Shown in pieces: positions 45,709 to 57,681 of a stretch of 64,000 nucleotides of DNA (the stretch's first letter is position 1; every line of letters begins with the position of its first letter). Position numbers and translations under genes: made by a program. The notes under the pieces were generated by a model, which saw nothing but the letters and a program-made list of their open reading frames with translations, was not told where the DNA came from and made no database searches. Source of the DNA: Bilabrum cf. latius (Eukaryota; Bigyra: Bicosoecida; Bigyra; Bicosoecida); the NCBI GenBank assembly GCA_965178125.1, contig OZ237746.1, positions 186,001-250,000 on the forward strand. Direction: 5' to 3'.

Positions 45709-48700
45709 TCAAGACAATCCAGGTTTCCCATCAAACTGCAGCCGAATCGGTTCGCGACTTCCTGAAACATACCTGGCTGGCAGCATCCGGCTGAACAAGA
45801 GGCAATTCAAGAGCTCCTCAACGCTCTCTGGGCACATGCCGTCCGGAACATACGTGCCGAAGCTCCCACCATGTGCGCGGACCTCCGCATTCAAGGCAAA
45901 CTCCGAGCAGTGCATCTCAGCACAGATACCACCAACCCCGAACGTCCTATCCTTCGATCTTCCAGCAGCCATCCGGGCTGCATCCACCAGCGACTGCACA
46001 AACCTGTCGGCTGCATCCGAATTGGACAGAATGCTCGAGTCAGCGACATCCGGGCCACTGCTGGAGACAGCATCGCCCCGGTCACTGCTCGGGTCAGCAG
46101 GCCCCGGGCCACTGCTGGGAACAGCATCGCCCCTGTCACTGCTCGGGTCAGCAGGCCCCGGGCCACTGCTGAAGACAGCATCGCCCCTGTCACTGCTCGG
46201 GTCAGCAGGCCCCGGGCCACTGCTGGAGACAGCATCGCCCCGGTCACTGCTCGGGTCAGCAATACCTGGGACGCTACTCTAGTCAGCGACATATTGCAGC
46301 CGAATCGGTTCGCGACTTCCTGAAACATACCTGGCTGGCAGCATCCGGCTGAACAAGAGGCAATTCAAGAGCTCCTCAACGCTCTCTGGGCACATGCCGT
46401 CCGGAACATACGTGCCGAAGCTCCCACCATGTGCGCGGACCTCCGCATTCAAGGCAAACTCCGAGCAGTGCATCTCAGCACAGATACCACCAACCCCGAA
46501 CGTCCTATCCTTCGATCTTCCAGCAGCCATCCGGGCTGCATCCACCAGCGACTGCACAAACCTGTCGGCTGCATCCGAATTGGACAGAATGCTCGAGTCA
46601 GCGACATCCGGGCCACTGCTGGAGACAGTGATATCCGGGGCAGTGTTTGAGACGGCAGCTTTTAAAGAAGAACCATGGACAGCAGGACTGCAAACTGTAC
46701 CTTGCATCGTGTACGAAATTGCTGCTGCAGTTCCATTTTCCGTCACCGAAGAAGTGCTAAATGTTCCGGACGAGCGCGCAATGTCACCGCTTGCGTGCGT
46801 CCGAACCTCCCCATACCGCTCTAAATCACTCAGAAGGGCCTCACGAGAAATGAACAGATAGCCTTCTGCGTCACCTGATATAGGTTCTAAGGTTTCAGAA
46901 TAACCCATGCCACCTGCCACAGGAGCGCCCTACTCAGCATGACCCATGCCACCGGGCACAGGAGCGCCCTACCCAGCATGACCCATGCCACCGGGCACAG
47001 GAGCGCCCTACCCAGCATGACCCATGCCACCGGGCCAAGGAACGCCCTACCCAGCATGACCCATGCCACCTGGCACAGGAGCGCCCTACCCAGCATGACC
47101 CATGCCACCCGGCCCAGGAGCGCCCTACCCAGCATGACCCATGCCACCGGGCAAAGGAGCGCCCTACCCAGCATGACCCATGCCACCTGGCCAAGGAGCG
47201 CCCTACCCAGCATGACCCATGCCATCTGGCCCAGGAGCGCCCTACCCAGCATGACCCATGCCACCTGGCCCAGGAGCGCCCTACCCAGCATGACCCATGC
47301 CACCGGGCACAGGAGCGCCCTACCCAGCATGACCCATGCCACCCGGCCCAGGAGCGCCCTACCCAGCATGACCCATGCCACCTGGCCAAGGAGCGCCCTA
47401 CCCAGCATGACCCATGCCACCGGGCAAAGGAGCGCCCTACCCAGCATGACCCATGCCACCTGCCACAGGAGCGCCCTACCCAGCATGACCCATGCCACCG
47501 GGCACAGGAGCGCCCTACCCAGCATGACCCATGCCACCGGGCAAAGGAGCGCCCTACCCAGCATGACCCATGCCACCTGGCCAAGGAACGCCCTACCCAG
47601 CATGACCCATGCCACCCGGCCCAGGAGCGCCCTACCCAGCATGACCCATGCCACCTGGCCCAGGAGCGCCCTACCCAGCATGACCCATGCCACCTGGCCC
47701 AGGAGCGCCCTACCCAGCATGACCCATGCCACCCGGCCCAGGAGCGCCCTACCCAGCATGAACCATGCCACCCGGCCCAGGAGCGCCCTACCCAGCATGA
47801 CCCATGCCACCTGGCCAAGGAGCGCCCTACCCAGCATGACCCATGCCACCTGGCCCAGGAGCGCCCTACCCAGCATGACCCATGCCACCTGGCCCAGGAG
47901 CGCCCTACCCAGCATGACCCATGCCACCTGGCCAAGGAGCGCCCTACCCAGCATGACCCATGCCACCTGGCCAAGGAGCGCCCTACCCAGCATGACCCAT
48001 GCCACCTGCCACAGGAGCGCCCTACCCAGCATGAACCATGCCACCTGGCCCAGGAGCGCCCTACCCAGCATGACCCATGCCACCTGGCCAAGGAGCGCCC
48101 TACCCAGCATGAACCATGCCATCTGGCCAAGGAGCGCCCTACCCAGCATGACCCATGCCATCTGGCCCAGGAGCGCCCTATCCAGCATGACCCATGCCAC
48201 CTGGCACAGGAGCGCCCTACCCAGCATGACCCATGCCACCTGCCACAGGAGCGCCCTACCTAGCATGACCCATGCCACCTGGCCCAGGAGCGCCCTACCC
48301 AGCATGACCCATGCCACCCGGCCAAGGAGCGCCCTACCCAGCATGACCCATGCCACCTGGCCAAGGAGCGCCCTACCCAGCATGACCCATGCCACCTGGC
48401 ACAGGAGCGCCCTACCCAGCATGACCCATGCCACCTGGCCAAGGAGCGCCCTACCCAGCATGACCCATGCCACCTGGCCAAGGAGCGCCCTACCCAGCAT
48501 GACCCATGCCACCTGGCCCAGGAGCGCCCTACCCAGCATGACCCATGCCACCTGGCCAAGGAGCGCCCTACCCAGCATGACCCATGCCACCTGGCCCAGG
48601 AGCGCCCTACCCAGCATGACCCATGCCACCTGGAAAGTTAGCATCCTTTGTGACGATTCCGTTCAAAGCGGATTCGTATTCATCTCTCGCGGCTGCCAGC

Positions 48701-51700
48701 TCCGCACGCTTTGCGGCCTCCCTCGCTTTCTTCGCGGCTGCCAGCTCTACACGCTTTGCAGCCTCCCTCGCTTTCTTCGCGGCTGCCGCTGCAGCCTCCT
48801 TCGCTATCTTCGCAGCTGCCAGCTCTGCACGCTTTGCAGCCTCCCTCGCTTTCTTCGCGGCTGCCAGCTCCGCACGCTTTGCAGCCTCCCTCGCATTCTT
48901 CGCGGCTGCCAGCTCCGCACGCTTTGCAGCCTCCCTCGCTTTCTTCGCGGCTACCAGCTCCGCACGCTTTGCAGCCTCCCTCGCTATCTTCGCAGCTGCC
49001 AGCTCCGCACGCTTTGCAGCCTCCCTCGCTTTCTTCGCGGCTGCCAGCTCCGCACGCTTTGCAGCCTTCCTCGCTTTCTTCGCGGCTGCCGCTGCAGCCT
49101 CCTTCGCTTTCTTCGCGGCTGCCAGCTCTACACGCTTTGCAGCCTCCCTCGCTTTCTTCGCGGCTGCCAGCTCCGCACGCTTTGCAGCCTCCCTCGCATT
49201 CTTCGCGGCTGCCAGCTCCGCACGCTTTGCAGCCTCCCTCGCTTTCTTCGCGGCTGCCAGCTCCGCACGCTTTGCAGCCTCCCTCGCTTTCTTCGCGGCT
49301 GCCGCTGCAGCCTCCTTCGCTTTCTTCGCGGCTGCCAGCTCCGCATGCTTTGCAGCCTCCCTCGCTTTCTTCGCGGCACCTTCCGTAATACCTTTTACCA
49401 CTTTCACAGAACGTATTGCGGCACTCGATTCCTCCGGATCCATTTCATCATCCTCCGTGCAGCCGACCGCACTGTCATCAATGTCTTCATTACTAGTACC
49501 CTAGAGTATTCTGCCACAAAGCGCTGCGCCACCATTGACGGTGCTGCTGGGGACTGAACCGCTAGCGATAGTGTCGTGCAAACGGTATCGGGGTACTAAG
49601 CCGTCATCGATGAGCCGGATTGGAAGCTGTCGAGTCCGGACTAATCCTTGCAGGACTTCTGCCAGGGTGGTTGGTTTGCATCCAACAGGAAGGAACCTAC
49701 CGAAGTTGCTGCAGGTCCTTGTGAGAACAGTGTCGGTTTGCTGTGATCTAAACAGTGTAGAGCGGGACAGAACGTCGACCTGGCTGATCTCACGAGAATT
49801 CAAGTCGGCTACCGCGTCGGCAACTGCAAGGCAGAGCCCGCGCACCACTCGTGTAGCTTCAAAGCTTGCACCATGGACTACTGAGAGGCCAAAGAGATGT
49901 TCCTGAGGAGGTCTAGATCTACCTCTTCTCACAGTCTTGCCGGTCAAGACTTTCCGGGCTTGCAGTGCTTCACGGAGACAGTCAGAGCAACTCAAATGCT
50001 CCACTGCTCCATCACCAAGGCCCTTTGCTAGTCTGTAGTAGTTTTCCAACACGATCATCGGCAGGGTGCCGGTGACAGACAGGCAGGCAAGAAGGGTGCC
50101 AACACTCTTAGGCCTGCTCCCGTTTGGCACGTAGCTGCCGAGTCTTGTCGACTGCTGGGCTATCAACCTGTTGAAGTTGATCCCTTCCGAGTCGATCTAA
50201 AGGATCTTAAGGATGCCAATGAGAGAGAAGCACCCGTCTTGTGATATCCTTGCCGCTGCCCACGCAGCACGGCACACTTTGGTCACCATATCAACTACCA
50301 CGGGCGGCACCCCGCGAGCTGGTGCAACAGGGCGCATTCTGCACTTTGGCTAGAGCAAATCAAGCTAAGCTAGCATCGCCCTCAAATTCTTTTGTTTAAT
50401 CTGTTCGCGCGCTAGTTGCTTGGCAGCCCAGCGCGATGGCAATACGTCATCAGCGTCATGCGCCAGTCCAAATGTATTCTACGAGATCACACCGTCACTG
50501 AGAAGACGCACAGGTAGCCCTTCGGCTCTGAATAAGTGCTGACAGAGCTTGTAAAGTAGGAGTCTAGAGCGTCCACGGTCGGGGATAGAGGGAACATACT
50601 GCACAAGCAGGTGCTGCAGCCGCTGCAGCTCCTCTTCAACTGAGCACTCGATATTAAGAACATCTTGAAATTTGGAACGAATCGAAAGAAACGAAAAGCT
50701 GCCCCCACCAGCCGCGTGGGCTGCCTATCGCGCTGACACCAGCAGCTTTTCCATGAACAGCCGTGCGTCTCGAAGCATGGCGAGCGAGTCCGTGGCCTCC
50801 TTGGTGCCACGCACTGCACAAGCCGTAGGGTCGCCAAGAACATTGCTAGCAGCTACCATGTGGCCCCCTTGTTGAGTAGGTGCTAGTACACTTTCCTTGA
50901 TGTCAATTTTCGCTTGATTGCCTTCTTGTCCAGCAGCTGAGCCAGCAAGTGATGCAGTCGGATCGAACACTATTTGCGACCCATCCGGTGATTGGCGTAA
51001 CGGAACACCAGGGAATGTGCAGATATGCTTGAGACACGCAAGCATTGTCGGTGGCTTGGCTGGTTCTGGCATGATGCGCTACAAGCAGCGCTCTGCGCTT
51101 ACATCTCCAATTAGCGCAGCGCATGCATGCATGGTCAAATCGCCATCGAGAGGCAAGCGCGGCGACCGCTCGCTGGCTCTGCGGGCAGCAACCAGCACGT
51201 CCCTTATAGCGCGCCACATCTCATCCGTAAGACCTGGAGGACGAGACAAGCACTGGAAATCTAGGGAAGCTAGTGGCTCGCGCTACATGCTAAGCGAAAT
51301 GCGGTCTGCAAGCGTTTCTCCACTTGACAAATTGACGTCAGAATGCTTCTGATCGCTGCAAGATGAGAAACCAGCATCGGGCTCCACATCGGCTCCAGCA
51401 CCGGATGCTGCACCTGGTCTACTCGCTGCTGCAGCAGGCGTGCTTAGGATTTCCGCGGGCCGGTAGCTAAATAGTGTGGTTGACGCTACCTCACCGCCTT
51501 CACGCACGCACAGGCCATTGGACGGAAGCCGACAGAGCCGCACAAGCAGACGAAACGTTGTCGAAGGAAGCTTCGACTCATCATTCCCGCCTAGGATGGG
51601 ACCCAAGTGGCGCCGCACAATCAGCAACACCTCACCTGGGGGGAGGCCCCAGTCCCTCTGGTATCTCCGCGCGATCGCTCCTGCATTGCACATGCCGTCG

Positions 51701-54522
51701 ACAGACTCTTTGACTGCTGTTGCGGCTGACTATACGAGCGCAGTCACAAAGTGCTCCGCTTGAGAGATTCGTTCCTTCGTTGCAGTCTGCTGAGCGGCTC
51801 GAGCCCTAGATTCGTCGGCTAGAGTCGGCTGCTACACAGTTGGTACTCGACCGTTGTTGGCCCCTCTTTCCTCGTTCCACCGGTACTCATCGAGGTGTCC
51901 GACCGCGGAGAGCTGCGGGATCGCCGCGTTGAGACTCAGAGCTTGGAGGAGCTCTGCAAAATTAGATGGTAATGTGAATCCCGCCGGTGTGTATTCGTCC
52001 AGGTGGTTGCGCAATGCCCTGAGTGCCGCAATCCAGGTTTCGCCAAACCGGCCTGCCATCGGAGGGGGACTCTGGGACAGCTCCTCTTCAAAATGCTTGG
52101 CTTCAAAATCACCGTCGCGCGACAAGGCAACGCGTCGTGCGATTGCTAGAACTCCCTCAACGAGAACCTACACATGCCTTGCAGAGTGCCTTGGGTGGTG
52201 GATCTCAGGCGTCCGTCCGTGTGTGTCAGAGCTTGCATGGAAACGAGTTTTACTGTCATGTGGCGCCTGCCCCGCTTGCTGCACTTCCATGTCGCTTCCT
52301 GACGCAGCACTCCGCTGGCTCTACGCAGCACGAAGCCTGTCATCGATGTCCTTCTCCATCTGCTGGAACTATCGATGATCAGACGCTACCAGAGCGCGCA
52401 CCTTGCACTCGTCGGCCTCTGCTGCTTCCCTGGTTGCAACGTCGATGTTTGCCTGCCAGGACGAGTGTCGGTCCAGCACGATTCGCAATCGATCATGCAG
52501 CTCATTTACCCGGCGCCCGTAGGGGAAGTACATGCCTGGAAACATCTGAACAAGGACTTCTATCAGGCGTTTTGCGATGGCGAATGCCCGGAGCGCCCTG
52601 CGAGCAGGCCAGCCTACCTCGGCGTCAGCGAGCAGGGAAACACCGCTGAGCACGCAGTCGCTGGCCAAAGTGTCGCGCAAGCCTTCGCTCCCTAGCGAAG
52701 TTTCGGTCGTACTGGGGCCATCAGCCCCGGGGCGGCCGATGCTGAGGCTGCTCTCTGTCTCGGCCGCTGAAGCAAGATCGGTGCCGGCCTCCGGTCCGAT
52801 GTCCAAGGAACTTGCAGCCCTGTGGAAAACCTGATTTCGAATGCTTAGAGCCTGCATGCACGCGGATTCAAACGCTAGTATGTCTCGCGGGGGAATCTCC
52901 CGGGCCGTTGGTGCGTCCCGCCAGCTGCCTGTACTACTTGACAAGCCGTCGCTGGCAGCAGGCACACCCGGCTCGATCACAGGTGTTTCTGACTCACAAT
53001 TTCGATCGGCAGTGCCAATACAAATGCCAGAAGTAGTCTTATTTGCACCCGATTGATCTACAGAGTGACCACCGTGGGGTACAGCGTCGTCTGTCCTGTA
53101 CTGAACCGCCTTCGCGATGCCGCCACTGGCTTCACTGGCTCGCATGCAGGCAAGTACGCTACCTGAATGATCCATGCACGTTCGGAGCAAGGCTTGTATG
53201 TCCAAATCATGTCCTTGTATTTGTGATCGGGCTCGTGCTGCCGCAACGTGAGGAGCGAGCGCCTGCTGGAGCACCTGCTCGAGCCTTGTAATGTAGTCGA
53301 AGGGAGCGAGCTCGTAAGGATGCCAGAGTGTCCACGGAACCACGCTATCGTCGGACAATAACACTTCCATCGTCAAATACCCGGTACTGGCCTTCTACGA
53401 GGTGCTCCTGCCGGAAGTTTGGGTTGGGGCTGCAAATTGGGGCGCCTGGCCTGTCGCACCGTCTGACCGTGATCCTCGGACCGCACTTGCATCTGGGCCA
53501 GTGTCACGCATCGAATTATCTGAGGGTATGTACTCCGACCCTGGAACTGATCGTATAGTACCATGGGCTTCACAATGCATGACTGCAGCTAGATCTAGAC
53601 CACACCCAGCCGCTGCACAACTGAGACCGCCGACATCATCGCATTGGGCCTAGTCTTTTGATGCGGTGTACCCGTTCGATACTTGGAATGGCACCACAGA
53701 CGCTTCTGGATCATGTTTGATGCCATGCTGTCTCAGCAGCTACTAATGCAGCCGCTCCACGTTCCTGGCAAATACTCGCCCCGACGGCGCGTGAGCCGCT
53801 AACATCCAAGCAAGGGCCCGGCAATGACACAAAAGTCCTTCTAGAGCACTCATTCTGGGGCACGTCTGCGTCGTATGCCATTCTTCGTGGACGAACTCGT
53901 CCCTCACTGCAAGTGTGGCTTCGCTCGCCTCTGCTAGGATGTTGCAAGCTTCGTTATGAAGGTCCCGCGAAAGCGTCAATTTCGAACACGGGCCATAGCT
54001 CATAATGGCCCTGACAACGGCACTCGGTGTATCCAAGCATGTCTTCAACAGGATGTACAGGTCTTCTCCACCGCACGCAGCACCATATCCCTGACGAGCC
54101 TTTCTCACGAACACAAGTAAAGTGGATCTCAGTGTGTCCTCAATCCTTGCAAAGTAGTCGAACGCCTCAAGTCTGTAGCTTGCTGTGATGACGCCGATTC
54201 TTGCTGCGCATGCCTGGCTACCACCAACTATTTCGTCGCCGCCGTCGCCCGGACTGGCACCTTCGTGGTCGCTACAACACGCACTACTTGTCTCCGGCGG
54301 CTACTTTTCATTGTGCAGATTCTCGGGCGTATGCCATTTTTTGAATGAACTATTCAGCTATTCTTGAATGAGATCAGATGGGACCCACTTGACCTAGAAG
54401 CCGTTCCTAACTTGAGGACCACGATCTCCTTCGCAGGCTGCTTGTACCGAACGCATATAGTCGAAACCACGATTCATGACCGACTGGTTCGACTGTACAG
54501 TAGCTACACTGTAGGGCTGCAT
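45709..54522 (-). CDS. large multi-module repeat protein A, with 44 TAG codons at 39-nt spacing
   Basis: One frame runs about 2,940 codons from ATG 54522 (MQPYSVATVQSNQS; the frame is open to 54609 without an ATG) to TGA at 45709-45711. About 65 TAGs are in frame and no other stop. The N-terminal two thirds hold divergent copies of modules with FDYxxRxE starts, LLKT helices and ends such as FGRFLPVGCKPTTLAEVLQG or YVPNGSRPKSVGTLLACL followed by LPxRLxxDG. One copy (SVVPWTLWHPYELAPFDYIT) is nearly identical to one in gene B. Then come an Ala/Lys-rich helical repeat (48700-49380), 44 units of a 13-residue Gly-rich repeat (GGMGHAG-x-GAPxP, x = TAG) and two copies of a C-terminal module. I do not recognise the module family; its fold and function are unknown. 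It may be lineage-specific. Confidence 0.82.
45737..46070 (-). repeat. 334-bp direct duplication, copy 1
   Basis: Appears identical to 46295-46628 by eye, offset 558 bp. Encodes the module from VADSSILSNSDAADRFVQSL to REPIRLQ in repeat protein A. Confidence 0.9.
46053..46270 (-). repeat. 54-bp tandem repeat (18 residues)
   Basis: About four copies of a unit encoding SSSGPGPADPSSDRGDAV, located between the two copies of the duplicated C-terminal module. Confidence 0.85.
46295..46628 (-). repeat. 334-bp direct duplication, copy 2
   Basis: Partner of 45737-46070. The lack of visible divergence indicates a recent duplication, or an assembly duplication. Confidence 0.9.
46930..48640 (-). repeat. 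39-bp coding minisatellite, 44 units each with one in-frame TAG
   Basis: Units read GGMGHAG-x-GAPxP on the minus strand, where x is TAG. The first TAG complement is at 48607-48609 and the last at 46930-46932, exactly 43 periods of 39 nt apart. Variation is concentrated at one or two residues after GAP. The plus strand of the same repeat is also open (MTHATxxRSALPS), but only as a shadow. Confidence 0.95.
48700..49380 (-). repeat. 45-bp repeats encoding an Ala/Lys/Glu-rich helix
   Basis: Repeating AAKRAELAAAKKARE units (15 residues) with occasional AAAAA insertions, in the frame of repeat protein A; likely one long charged helix or coiled coil. Confidence 0.9.
53244..53346 (-). repeat. 103-bp near-identical block shared by repeat genes A and B, copy in A
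   Basis: Matches 56857-56959 with one difference seen by eye, while flanking module sequence is strongly diverged. Encodes SVVPWTLWHPYELAPFDYIT and the following residues in both genes. Confidence 0.9.
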
Positions 54523-54655
54523 GCTATTCTTTGAATAACGAAAGCTAGATTCTGTGTGGAGTGAGAAGCGGCAATCCGGAATCCGGATTGGCCCCTGCTG
54601 ATGCCTCACCCCCCCAACAAGCGATCAATCGTAGAACTTTGAATAATTCCTGTAG

Positions 54656-57600
54656 TTAACTCCTACGATCAGATGTACTCCGCTAAATGAGGGTCCGCAA
54701 CCTGGGAGACATGCGAGCACGAGCCAGCCTCCCTCCCAGCTCTCCTGCCCTTCCCAGCAGCCGGAGCGCCGCCCGCACCAGCACCTGCACCCTCAGAGCC
54801 GCCTCTCCCGTGATCATGGGGTCCAGCATCTGCAGCCGCATCAGCTCTTCGGGGCCCACTGCGCCCATCTCTCGCAGCAGCATGGCCAGGTCCAGCGCAC
54901 CTTTCCCCCACAGCTCATCCGGAGACACGGCGGGGAGTGCCAGCATAAGCAGCTCTACCGCATCGAGCCGGAATGCTGCCTAGACGCTGAGACCGCCGGG
55001 AGCCGGCTAGGGCGGAGGCATGGGCCAAACACCGGAGGGTCCCGCACCTGCAGAGCGTACAGGTGTACTTCCACCTTGTGCTTGGGCCGGGTCACCACGC
55101 CTAGCAGCACCCCCTGCCCCGCTGAGGGGTCCACCAGCAGCATTCACCACCCCTTGCGGAGTCCCAGGCACAGCCCAACCGACCGCGTCTTGCTCACTCT
55201 CATCATCATCATCCTCACTCTCATCGTCATCCTCACTCTCATCCTCGGCATCATCCGAGTCTTCCTCCGGTCTCGGATCCAGCAGGAGCCCATGGGCCGG
55301 CAACTGCCCTGGTTCACCCGCCGGTCTCAACCTGAACCGTGCCCCGAACACGCTCGAGTCCCCGTTCCACTGCAGCAGCGGCCTCTCCGCAGCGGCGTGA
55401 TCCATCCCAGGCTCTGTATCGAGCCTAGCTTCAGGACGAGGCGAGCAGAGGCAGGCACGGGCCAGCACTGCCACCCACTGCAGTGGGGTGCCCCCACGGG
55501 GCCCCTGCAGGTCCGATGCGAACCGGCCGAAATCGCCTCCGATCTTTCTCCCAAAGAGCCGCTTGTAGTTGGCACCGATCTGCGCGTGCTGCGCCCAGCC
55601 GTCCTGGCTGACGCGGATGGCCGCCACTGTCGCGTCCTGCATGGCATCCACGAACGCCCCCGAGGTTCTGGGAGCGCGAGCACTACTACTGCCTGTGGAG
55701 GATGCTGCCTGTCTGAGTACCGCCGTTGGTGCGGGGCGGATGTCGGGATTGACCGCGCCCTCGATTCTGAAGATCGCGTCTTGGTTCGTTAAGCCGCCCG
55801 CGTGCGTCAGACCGTGGCCTCCCAGCTGCCCCAGGCAGATTAACAGGTTCAGCACGTTGCTCGGGCGTTCAGTCCCAGGAGGGAGGTATGCACCGAGTCC
55901 AGACTAGGCGCGTGCAAAGGACTCCCTCACTTTGCGGCCCGTTCGGCGCCTGAAGACCTGCCCGATATCCGTGCAGGTGAATTCTGCCTTGCCCTCTGAT
56001 GCAATATCACGCACGCATTGGAGCAGGGTTCGAATGAACTCGGCAGCGGGTTGAAAATCCACAGGTGGCTACCGGAGAGATTCCGTGGGGCCTGCGGCAG
56101 GACCCGACCCAATGGCAGGACCCGACCCAATGGCAGGACCCGACCCAATGGCAGGACCCGACCCAATGGCAGGACCCGACCCAATGGCAGGACCCGACCC
56201 AATGGCAGGACCCGACCCAATGGCAGGACCCGACCCAATGGCAGGACCCGACCCAATGGTTGGATCCTCACCCTCCCAATCCTCTTCCTCCTCCTCCTCC
56301 TCCTCCTCCTCTTCCTCCTCCTCCTCATCGTCATCATCTTCATCATTGTAACCGCTGTCCGTCTGCTCGGCTCGGGCCGCCCTAAACCTCTCCATTGCTG
56401 CGTGCAGCACCACTGCCCTGTCCACCTGAGCCTCCGCCTTCACCTCCTCGCCCATCGCCTCCGTCCGCTTCGTCTTGCTCGCCATGTGGTGCCGCATCTG
56501 CTCGTGCAGCCTCCGGATGGTTCGGGCGTGTATCTCCCCCTCGGGACAGTGAGCCCCAAGAACGGACCCCAGTGCCCTGGCCCGCTGGAACGCGGCGTTC
56601 ACGCGCTCGGGTGGCCACCGCTGGAACCTGCTGACTCGATGCGCCGATCCGTTCCTGACTCGCTGCAGGTATTCGCACGCCTCTTCGATGATGCCGCGTG
56701 CATCGTCGATGATCCGATCCCTCTCGCGATTGCTCCGGCAGAGGCCGTTCAGGACGAGCGCCAGTGTGAAGGCTCTCGGGTTCGAATTAATCGTCTTCAG
56801 GAGGTAGTACAGGTCCATGCCGCTACCCTGAGAGCCGTACACCTGTCTGGCAACATCAACGTGAGGAGCGAGCGCCTGTTGGAGCACCTGCTCGAGCCTT
56901 GTAATGTAGTCGAAGGGAGCGAGCTCGTAAGGATGCCAGAGTGTCCACGGAACCACGCTGCCATCGGACACGAACTCAACCGTGGAATACGCAGGTGGGT
57001 CGTATACACCTCTTCTGAGCTGGGGTTCAGGTCGCGACTCTGACTCGGAGCTCGCACAATCTCGTGCAGGGCCGGCAGCCCCCGCTGGCTCGTGAGCTGG
57101 TGAAGAAGCAAGACGACTTTCGCCGTCCCCCGGAGCCTCTGCTGGTACACCTAAAGAGGGTCTCGAGCTGGTACTTGGGCGTGATACACTTGTGGAAACT
57201 GCTTCGTTGCTTGCTTCGCGGGCAATGTCTCAATCGCCCCACGGAATCGTTCTAAGTCAGCAGTTGGTGATTCACTTCGTAGCATACGAATCAAAGCATC
57301 CCTTACATTGCCTACGCTTATGGTTGATGCACCTCTCTCCATGCCCGAGCCGCGCTGGCCAGTGGCGTGAGCTACTCCGTCAAAGTGTGCACGGCCTCGA
57401 GCCTGAATGTTTTCTCCCGGGTCCACCTCGGACAATGCAGCTCTACTCATTATATCTAAGTGTCTTATGGCTATAAATCTCTTCGTGTTGCCTGGTGTGG
57501 CTAGAGTTTGCAGGTGGGAATTCACCGTGGAAATATCATTCTTGGGCGCCGCGCATTTCATGGTTCCGCCGGCGTACTTCAAGTTTGGAATATTGACCAT
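54656..57600 (-). CDS. multi-module repeat protein B, paralogue of its neighbour
   Basis: Starts at ATG 57600 (MVNIPNLKYAGGTMKCAAPK) and ends at TAA 54656-54658. The first part, to about 57060, is in one frame through TAG 57151; the rest is in another frame through TAGs at 56069, near 55890, 55007, near 54980 and 54683. A 38-nt GT-AG stretch at 57020-57057 would join the frames (ALHEI to LRRGVYDPP), but it is shorter than the other introns here, so a frameshift is possible. Modules match those of gene A: SDGSVVPWTLWHPYELAPFD, MDLYYLLKTI, ALGSVLGAHCPEGEIHARTI, and SGLGAYLPPGTERPSNVLNL. An 18-bp repeat encodes (IGSGPA)n near 56095-56265, next to an acidic run. Further acidic tracts lie near 55200-55270. 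Function unknown. Confidence 0.75.
56094..56265 (-). repeat. 18-bp tandem repeat encoding (IGSGPA)n
   Basis: About nine copies of an 18-bp unit inside repeat gene B, adjacent to a Glu/Asp run. Confidence 0.9.
56857..56959 (-). repeat. 103-bp near-identical block shared by repeat genes A and B, copy in B
   Basis: Partner of 53244-53346. The sharp edge between identity and divergence suggests gene conversion or a recent partial duplication. Confidence 0.9.
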
Positions 57601-57681
57601 TTGACAAAGCAGCGATGGGCGCCGACAGAACTAGGTATTAAGTGCAGGTAATCAACACAGTGCGTATCTAGTATTAGGCAG

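Noticed and set aside
46930-48640. CRISPR-like array of regular repeats
   Set aside because: Units are contiguous with no unique spacers, vary codon-wise, and lie in a eukaryotic reading frame.
46887-48644. 585-aa minus-strand ORF of AWVMLGRALLGQV repeats in another frame
   Set aside because: Same minisatellite read out of phase. It looks like membrane segments only because of the repeat composition and does not connect to either flanking module.
46939-49557. 872-aa plus-strand ORF with MTHATxxRSALPS repeats
   Set aside because: Shadow of the 39-bp coding repeat. The minus strand is in frame with modules duplicated elsewhere and continues on both sides; the plus ORF has no recognisable sequence outside the repeat.
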